In this document: positions 39,541 through 44,422 of the stretch, in pieces
Layout: each line of letters opens with the position of its first letter
Position numbering within the stretch: position 1 is the first letter of the stretch
From: Bacteroidales bacterium
Lineage (GTDB): Bacteria > Bacteroidota > Bacteroidia > Bacteroidales > P3
Assembly (NCBI GenBank): GCA_017645585.1
Contig: JAGCOF010000003.1
Location: 1 to 44,422, forward strand
DNA: 44,422 bases
Reading direction: 5' to 3'
The notes under the pieces: generated by a model
What the model was told of the DNA's origin: nothing
Databases searched by the model: none
Seen by the model: the letters and a program-made list of their open reading frames with translations, nothing else
Translations under genes and position numbers: made by a program

Positions 39541-40442
39541 GTGGCGGCGCGACTCTGGTTGACGACCCAAACGCCGGTGAAGACCAGCAGGGCGGCCACT
39601 ATCTTGGTGACGGTCAGTCGGTCCATGCCGGTCCAAATGGCTACGGCAATGGCGATGATGGGCTGCAGATAGCCGTACATGCTGACCAACGTGGGACGGA
39701 TGCGCTGCTGCCCCACAGGGATGAGGTAGTAGGCCAAGAAAGTGGAGAAGAATATCATGTAGCCTATCTCCCACCATACTTTGGTGGGCACGGCAGCGAA
39801 ATCGCTCTGCGGCAGATGGGGCAATGAGAAGGGGAGCGACAGCAGGAAGGAGGCCAGGAACATCCACTTCATGGAGGTGACCACCGAGTAGCGCGCTATC
39901 AGGGGGCGGCAGGTGCCGAGGTAGAGGGCGAAGACGATGTAGTTGGCGAAGCAGTAAAGGATGCCGATAGGCTCGGTTTGCGAGGGGCCGCTGGAGGCGA
40001 AAGTGCTCTGGAAGATGAGCCACAGGATGCCGCCGAAGCTGAGCGCCACGCCGAGGGCTTTCTTCCAGGTGATAGGCTCCTTCAAAAAAATGGCGGCCAC
40101 AAACATGGTGAAGATGGGAGTGGTGGTGCTCATCACCGAGAGGTCGACGGGGGTAGTGTGCGCAATGGCGTGGAGGAAAGTGAGTTGCGGCAGGAAGAGA
40201 CCGAGCACTCCGGCACCGCAGAGGCGCAGCAGATCCTTGGCGGGCACCTGCTCGCGGGGGGTGAACAGCGACACCAACCAGAAGAGGGCACCGGCCACAA
40301 GGGCGCGCATGGAGAAGAGAACGATGGGCTGCAGGCCTCCGTCGGTGGCAATATCGCGACACACCACCACGTTGATGCCGAAGATGATGTAAGCCGCCGC
40401 ACAGGCTAAGTGTCCGATTGCCACACGGTTGTGAGTTCCCAT
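39525..40442 (-). CDS. EamA/DMT-family transporter
   Basis: The 305-residue protein starts MGTHNRVAIGHLACAAAYIIFG. It has about ten membrane segments in two EamA repeats, for example FLKEPITWKKALGVALSFGGILWLI in the first and MYGYLQPIIAIAVAIWTGMDRLTVTKIVAALLVFTGVWVV in the second. DMT family members export amino acids or other metabolites; substrate unknown. The frame extends to 40472 but the ATG at 40442 fits the family. A TATCTTTG box (40469-40462) lies 20 nt upstream. The last residues (TPTDN) are encoded by a heptamer tract. Confidence 0.93.
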   Translation of the reverse strand: MGTHNRVAIGHLACAAAYIIFGINVVVCRDIATDGGLQPIVLFSMRALVAGALFWLVSLFTPREQVPAKDLLRLCGAGVLGLFLPQLTFLHAIAHTTPVDLSVMSTTTPIFTMFVAAIFLKEPITWKKALGVALSFGGILWLIFQSTFASSGPSQTEPIGILYCFANYIVFALYLGTCRPLIARYSVVTSMKWMFLASFLLSLPFSLPHLPQSDFAAVPTKVWWEIGYMIFFSTFLAYYLIPVGQQRIRPTLVSMYGYLQPIIAIAVAIWTGMDRLTVTKIVAALLVFTGVWVVNQSRAATPTDN

Positions 40443-40461
40443 AGAGAAAAAATTTCTGCTG

Positions 40462-40469
40462 CAAAGATA
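40462..40469 (-). promoter_or_regulatory. Promoter -7 box of the EamA gene
   Basis: TATCTTTG on the minus strand, 20 nt before the ATG. No clear -33 TTTG is seen; the box lies only 7 nt from the -33 element of the divergent purD promoter. Confidence 0.55.
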
Positions 40470-40475
40470 CAAAAT

Positions 40476-40506
40476 TTTGTAGTATTGGAATTTTTGTGTA
40501 ATTTTG
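40476..40506 (+). promoter_or_regulatory. Promoter of purD
   Basis: TTTG (40476-40479), a 19-nt spacer and TAATTTTG (40499-40506) match the consensus. The ATG at 40533 lies 27 nt downstream. Confidence 0.8.
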
Positions 40507-40532
40507 CAGTCGGAAAACTATGCTTTGAGAAT

Positions 40533-41822
40533 ATGAATATTCTTCTGTTGGGCTCGGGCGGTCGCGAGCATGCCATCGCCTGCAAAATCGCGCAGAGCGC
40601 GCACTGCAAGAAACTCTACATCGCCCCTGGCAATGCGGGCACCGCTGCCGTGGGTGAGAACGTGATGCTCAATACCTCGGACTTCGAGGAGGTGGGACGC
40701 TTTGTGCTCGACCACCATGTGGAGATGCTTGTGGTGGGCCCCGAGGCCCCGCTGGTGGACGGCATCGCCGACTACTTCGCCGAGACGCCTGCCTTGCATC
40801 AGGTGATGGTGGTGGGTCCCCGCAAAGAGGGTGCACGTCTGGAGGGCAGCAAGGACTACGCCAAGGCCTTCATGATGCGCCACAAGATACCGACAGCCCG
40901 CTACCAGACTTTCACTGCCGACACCCTCAAGGAGGGCGAGGCTTTCCTCGACACGCTTAAGGCTCCCTACGTGCTCAAGGCCGATGGCCTGGCGGCAGGC
41001 AAGGGGGTGCTCATTGAGAACGACCTAGCCACCGCCAAGGCGCACCTGGGCGAGATGCTGGGCGGCAAATTCGGATCGGCCAGCGCCAGCGTGCTCATCG
41101 AAGAGTATCTCAGTGGCATCGAGTTGAGCGTTTTTGTGCTCACCGACGGCCGTCACTACCTGATGCTGCCTTCGGCCAAGGACTACAAGCGCATCGGCGA
41201 AGGCGACACAGGCCTGAACACCGGCGGCATGGGCTCAATCAGCCCCGTGCCGTTTGCCGACAAGGAATTCATGAAGAAGGTGGAGGACCGCATTGTGAAA
41301 CCCACTGTGCGCGGCCTCGCCGAAGAGAAGATAGACTACCGTGGCTTCATCTTCGTAGGCTTGATGAACTGCGCCGGAGACCCCTATGTGATTGAGTATA
41401 ACGTTCGCATGGGCGACCCTGAGACCGAGAGTGTCTTCCCGCGACTGAAGAGCGACGTGGTGGAGTTGTTTATAAACACCGCCCGCGGCACCTTGGACCG
41501 CTGCACGCTGAGCGTGGACCAGCGCACGGCGGCTTGCGTGATGATGGTGGCCGGCGGCTACCCCGAGAGCTACGAGAAGGGCAAGGTGATTACACTCGGC
41601 ACTGACGTCGACGACGTGCAGGTGTTCCACTGCGGCACCAAACGCGGCAAGGAGGACGAATTGCTCACCAACGGCGGCCGTGTCATCTGCACCACAGCCC
41701 TGGCGGCCACGCTGCCCGAAGCGCTGATGAAGAGCTACAACCGCGCTGCCGAAATCGAGTGGGAGGGCAAATACAACCGCCGCGACATAGGTCAGGATTT
41801 GCTGAAAATAATGGTCAATTAA
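40533..41822 (+). CDS. purD: Phosphoribosylamine-glycine ligase
   Basis: The 429-residue protein begins MNILLLGSGGREHAIACKIAQS, the family's N-terminal signature. The ATP-grasp core includes YVLKADGLAAGKGVLI, LIEEYLSGIELSVFVLTDG, GEGDTGLNTGGMGSISPVP and YNVRMGDPETESVFPRL. It joins glycine to phosphoribosylamine, the second step of purine synthesis, directly after the PurF reaction. Length is normal. The frame is open to 40410 but the promoter at 40476-40506 and the conserved N-terminus fix the start. It is followed after 15 nt by an unrelated surface-protein gene on the same strand. Confidence 0.97.
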   Translation: MNILLLGSGGREHAIACKIAQSAHCKKLYIAPGNAGTAAVGENVMLNTSDFEEVGRFVLDHHVEMLVVGPEAPLVDGIADYFAETPALHQVMVVGPRKEGARLEGSKDYAKAFMMRHKIPTARYQTFTADTLKEGEAFLDTLKAPYVLKADGLAAGKGVLIENDLATAKAHLGEMLGGKFGSASASVLIEEYLSGIELSVFVLTDGRHYLMLPSAKDYKRIGEGDTGLNTGGMGSISPVPFADKEFMKKVEDRIVKPTVRGLAEEKIDYRGFIFVGLMNCAGDPYVIEYNVRMGDPETESVFPRLKSDVVELFINTARGTLDRCTLSVDQRTAACVMMVAGGYPESYEKGKVITLGTDVDDVQVFHCGTKRGKEDELLTNGGRVICTTALAATLPEALMKSYNRAAEIEWEGKYNRRDIGQDLLKIMVN

Positions 41823-41837
41823 TAAATAATTTGCAAC

Positions 41838-43235
41838 ATGAGTAAAATTAAACATTTGCTTCTTGCCCTGCTGGCAGTGATGTGCTTTTCCACAGCCGCA
41901 CGGGCTTTCACTGTGCAGTGGACGGGTGAGACCAACGTGGTCTACAACGCCCAGCCACAGAACGTCTTGAGCGCGTCGTATGTCGACGCCAACAATGTGA
42001 CGCACGCTTTGGCGCTCACCTTCACCAACGGCACCGAGGTCATCAATGCACCCAACTATCCGGTCAATGCCGGTGCATGGGTGGTGACGGCCTATTCGCC
42101 TTCGACCAGCGACCCGCTGGAAGGCGCCACCGCCATGCTTAACATCCAGCCCGCCACAGTGTTTGTGACCGGCGCCGCTGCCGAGTTTGCCAAGTTTGCC
42201 GACGGCACCTTGGCCGGTGTGGTCACCAATCAGGGTACCCTCAACGGCGTGCTGGGCAACGACGCGGTGAGCCACATCACCACCGCCATCTTCAGCGACG
42301 CCATTGTGGGCACAGGCAAGACCATCACGCTGTACTATGCCCTCGTGAGCGATGATGCCGAAGTGCTGAACAACTACATCCTCACCCCCTCCTCGCAGTT
42401 CTACACCAACTCTGGCGTGGTCATCCCCGACATGCAGCCCAATGAAAGTATCGGCCAACATGGCATCGACCTCTATGCCTATGGCTACTGCACAGGCACC
42501 GGCTACAGCATCAACTACCACCTCATCAGCGGCACCCCTGACCAATACCGTATCGACTTCGCCGACAGCCGCTTCACTGATGTGAATTGGACCAACCTGG
42601 CCACCGCCGGCGCCAACGGCACAATCGATGTCACCATCCCCGCCGCCGATATTCCCACGGGCGACTATGCGATGGACATCATCTTCCGCGACAGCCGCTT
42701 CCCGGGTCTTGAGAGCACCCCCATCACCGTGAACATCCACGTGAACCTGCCCCAGACCTACACCATGCCGCTGTTCGACAATGTCATTGCGCTGGTTGAC
42801 ACCTGCAACTGCTTCACCGACATACAGTGGTACCACCGTGCCGACGCCAACGCCGAGTGGCAGGCCATCCCGGGTGCCAACGACTACTACTACCGCGAAG
42901 AAGGCGGCTTGACGGGCGAGTACTTCGTGCGCGCCAAGATGAACGGCGTGGAGACCTACACCTGCCCGCAGAGCGATGTGACCACCCTCATCAGCGAGGA
43001 GCAGCAGGCCGTCAAGGTGTCGGCCTACCCCAACCCCACCGCCGAGAGTGTCAACGTGGTGGTCAGTGGTTCCAACACCACCACCCACCTGCTGCGTGTC
43101 ATCAGCACCGTGGGTGTCGAGATGGAGAGCCGCACCTTCGAAGGTCCGAGCACCACGATAGACATGCAGAGCTACCAGCGTGGCAACTATGTGGTGAGCG
43201 TGGACGGCGTGGTTGTGCGTGTAATTAGAAATTAA
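41838..43235 (+). CDS. Secreted beta-domain protein with a probable type IX sorting domain
   Basis: A signal peptide (IKHLLLALLAVMCFSTAARA) leads the 465-residue protein. The next part resembles MBG/YDG-like repeats: FTVQWTGETNVVYNAQPQNVLSASYVD and LNIQPATVFVTGAAAEFAKFADGTLAGVV. An Ig-like region follows (TVNIHVNLPQTY to FVRAKMNGVETYTCPQSD). The C-terminus begins VKVSAYPNPTAESVNVVV, the 'YPNPT' opening typical of type A sorting domains, and ends GNYVVSVDGVVVRVIRN. It is probably an adhesin or structural surface protein. It lies 15 nt after purD and ends in a heptamer tract that leads directly into the next gene. Confidence 0.85.
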   Translation: MSKIKHLLLALLAVMCFSTAARAFTVQWTGETNVVYNAQPQNVLSASYVDANNVTHALALTFTNGTEVINAPNYPVNAGAWVVTAYSPSTSDPLEGATAMLNIQPATVFVTGAAAEFAKFADGTLAGVVTNQGTLNGVLGNDAVSHITTAIFSDAIVGTGKTITLYYALVSDDAEVLNNYILTPSSQFYTNSGVVIPDMQPNESIGQHGIDLYAYGYCTGTGYSINYHLISGTPDQYRIDFADSRFTDVNWTNLATAGANGTIDVTIPAADIPTGDYAMDIIFRDSRFPGLESTPITVNIHVNLPQTYTMPLFDNVIALVDTCNCFTDIQWYHRADANAEWQAIPGANDYYYREEGGLTGEYFVRAKMNGVETYTCPQSDVTTLISEEQQAVKVSAYPNPTAESVNVVVSGSNTTTHLLRVISTVGVEMESRTFEGPSTTIDMQSYQRGNYVVSVDGVVVRVIRN

Positions 43236-43260
43236 GAATTAACCATTAAGAATTAAGAGA
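43224..43260. repeat. 7-nt tandem tract between the two surface-protein genes
   Basis: attagaa, attaaga, attaacc, attaaga and attaaga follow in exact 7-nt steps. The upstream TAA stop (43233-43235) lies in the second unit, and the downstream ATG (43262) begins 3 nt after the last unit. Confidence 0.92.
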
Positions 43261-43261
43261 T

Positions 43262-44422
43262 ATGAAACATATATTGACATTGCTCGCAGCTGTGCTGTTG
43301 ACCCTTGGTGTCAGCGCCCAGCAGAACGGGTACAGCAATTACGCAGGTATGACCTTGGGCGGAGGCCTGAACACGATGACCTTCAGCCCTGCAGACGGCA
43401 ACCAGAGCCTGGGTCTGGGCTTCGACGCCGGCCTGCACTATGCTCACTTCTTCAATGAGCACTTCGGTCTCGGTTTCGGTGTCCACTACACCTATGCCAA
43501 CGCCTATGCTCTCTACAACTTCAGCGAGACCACCACAGGCCTCACCCATCCCGGCAACCCTGGCGTGACCTACGACCTCTCCACCAATTTCAACAATTGG
43601 AAGGAGCGCCAGAACGTGCGCGTCCTCGGCATCCCCGTGGAGGCCTTCTGGCGCAACGAGCTGAACGACAAGTGGACCCTCATCGGAGGCCTGGGTGTGC
43701 AGGTTGACCTGCCCATTCGCGGCTACTATAGCGGTGCCGCCGGCGAATACAGCACCACCGGCACCTTCCCTGCATTGGGTAACTACGTGGTGAGCGACGT
43801 GCCGGAGCATGGCTTCAGCACCTATGACAATACCTTCAACGCCAAGATAGACAACCTGGCCGTCGTCGTCAGCCTCCTGGCCGACTTCGGCTTCCGTCTG
43901 GCCCTCAACGACAATTGGGGCCTCTACCTCGGTGTCTATGGCAGCTATGGCCTCACCAACATGCTTGCCGCCCAGCAGGATGCCCCGCTGGTGGCAGTCA
44001 ACACCGACGACCCCTCGAAGATTGCCTACAACGGCACCTTCGGCTCCAACCAGATCAACGCCATGCACCTGCTCCGCGCCGGTGTCAAGGTAGGCATCGA
44101 CCTGGGTTGGGACTGCCGCGACCGCAAGGCCGAGCGCCTGGCCGCCGAAAGGGCTGAAGCCGAACGTCTGGCTGCCGAGCGTGCCGCCGCCGAGAAGGCT
44201 GAGGCTGAGCGCATCGCTGCCGAGAAGGCCAAAGCCGAGCGTCTGGCTGCCGAGAAGGCCGCCCGCGAAAAAGCCGAGGCTGAGCGCAAAGCCGCCGAAG
44301 AAAAGGCTGCCGCCGAGAAAGCCGCCGCCGACCGTGCCGCCGCCGAGAAGGCCGCTGCCCAGACCGCTGCCGACCGTGCCGCCGCCGAAGCCGCTGCCGC
44401 CAAGGCTGCTGCCGACCGTGCC
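43262..44422 (+). CDS. Outer-membrane beta-barrel protein with long Ala/Glu/Lys helix, 3' end outside window
   Basis: 387 codons are visible. A signal peptide (MKHILTLLAAVLLTLGVSAQ) is followed by an OmpA/porin-like beta-barrel of about 255 residues with alternating aromatic strands (GMTLGGGLNTMTF, FGLGFGVHYTYANAY, WGLYLGVYGSYGLTN). From about residue 290 to the window end there is a highly charged alanine-rich helix built from units like AERLAAERA and AEKAAADRA, with no glycine or proline. Such stretches form rigid single helices or coiled coils, as in TolA. A peptidoglycan-binding OmpA domain may follow beyond the window; this is inference. Confidence 0.8.
   Translation, partial: MKHILTLLAAVLLTLGVSAQQNGYSNYAGMTLGGGLNTMTFSPADGNQSLGLGFDAGLHYAHFFNEHFGLGFGVHYTYANAYALYNFSETTTGLTHPGNPGVTYDLSTNFNNWKERQNVRVLGIPVEAFWRNELNDKWTLIGGLGVQVDLPIRGYYSGAAGEYSTTGTFPALGNYVVSDVPEHGFSTYDNTFNAKIDNLAVVVSLLADFGFRLALNDNWGLYLGVYGSYGLTNMLAAQQDAPLVAVNTDDPSKIAYNGTFGSNQINAMHLLRAGVKVGIDLGWDCRDRKAERLAAERAEAERLAAERAAAEKAEAERIAAEKAKAERLAAEKAAREKAEAERKAAEEKAAAEKAAADRAAAEKAAAQTAADRAAAEAAAAKAAADRA

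Noticed and set aside
41235-43088. 617-codon minus-strand open frame across purD and the next gene
   Set aside because: It spans two unrelated genes on the other strand and has Gly/Val/His-rich chance composition.
44026-44403. Minus-strand Ala/Ser-rich open frame at the window end
   Set aside because: It is the complement of the Ala/Glu/Lys helix repeats of the outer-membrane protein.

Overview
The window comes from a high-GC member of the order Bacteroidales, probably an unnamed gut or rumen lineage with a type IX secretion system. Four signs support this. Promoters repeatedly match the Bacteroidetes form TTTG, a gap of about 20, then TAnnTTTG. Three proteins end in, or appear to end in, a type IX sorting domain. 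Glutamine synthetase is type III, and DUF2795, DUF4248, DUF6266 and DUF3987 proteins occur. No rRNA, tRNA or CRISPR array is seen.

Layout. Positions 1-15936 hold housekeeping genes, all on the minus strand: a CNNM transporter (partial), a biotin-dependent-type carboxyltransferase, a small surface protein, the run DUF2795-DUF2520-tatD, the run S41 protease-TlpA-Mrp-NifU-cobalamin adenosyltransferase, purF-pyrG, and glnN. A plus-strand ZIP transporter follows (16178-16969). Positions 17191-21737 are an accessory replication-like module: DUF6266, DUF4248, a CHC2/Toprim primase, a DUF3987 protein and two unknown genes, with an AT-rich segment between inverted short repeats upstream of the DUF3987 gene. 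Positions 22064-23482 are an NfeD/SPFH membrane pair. Positions 23483-30700 look acquired and partly decayed: a DUF2075 helicase remnant, a giant AT-richer exonuclease-RecQ-UvrD fusion, a frameshifted AAA ATPase between repeats, and a membrane-protein remnant. A cobalamin riboswitch then precedes a CoA-transferase gene. Next come a ferritin-wHTH-radical SAM-GPx operon, an AraC regulator, a large M6 protease, NUDIX and EamA genes, purD, a type IX surface protein, and an outer-membrane barrel protein cut by the window end.

Functional links. The riboswitch-associated CoA-transferase, the carboxyltransferase and the cob(I)alamin adenosyltransferase would fit a B12-dependent succinate-propionate route (inference). 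The ferritin/GPx operon looks like an iron and peroxide stress unit that carries an uncharacterised radical SAM enzyme.

The most unusual signal is a genome-style system of short tandem repeats. Tracts with 7- or 8-nt periods sit at operon gene junctions, often supplying the stop codon of one gene and ending at the next ATG. They also occur in frame inside tatD and the primase gene. Tracts with 10- or 11-nt periods sit 3' of the last gene of transcription units. I know of no description of this two-class arrangement.
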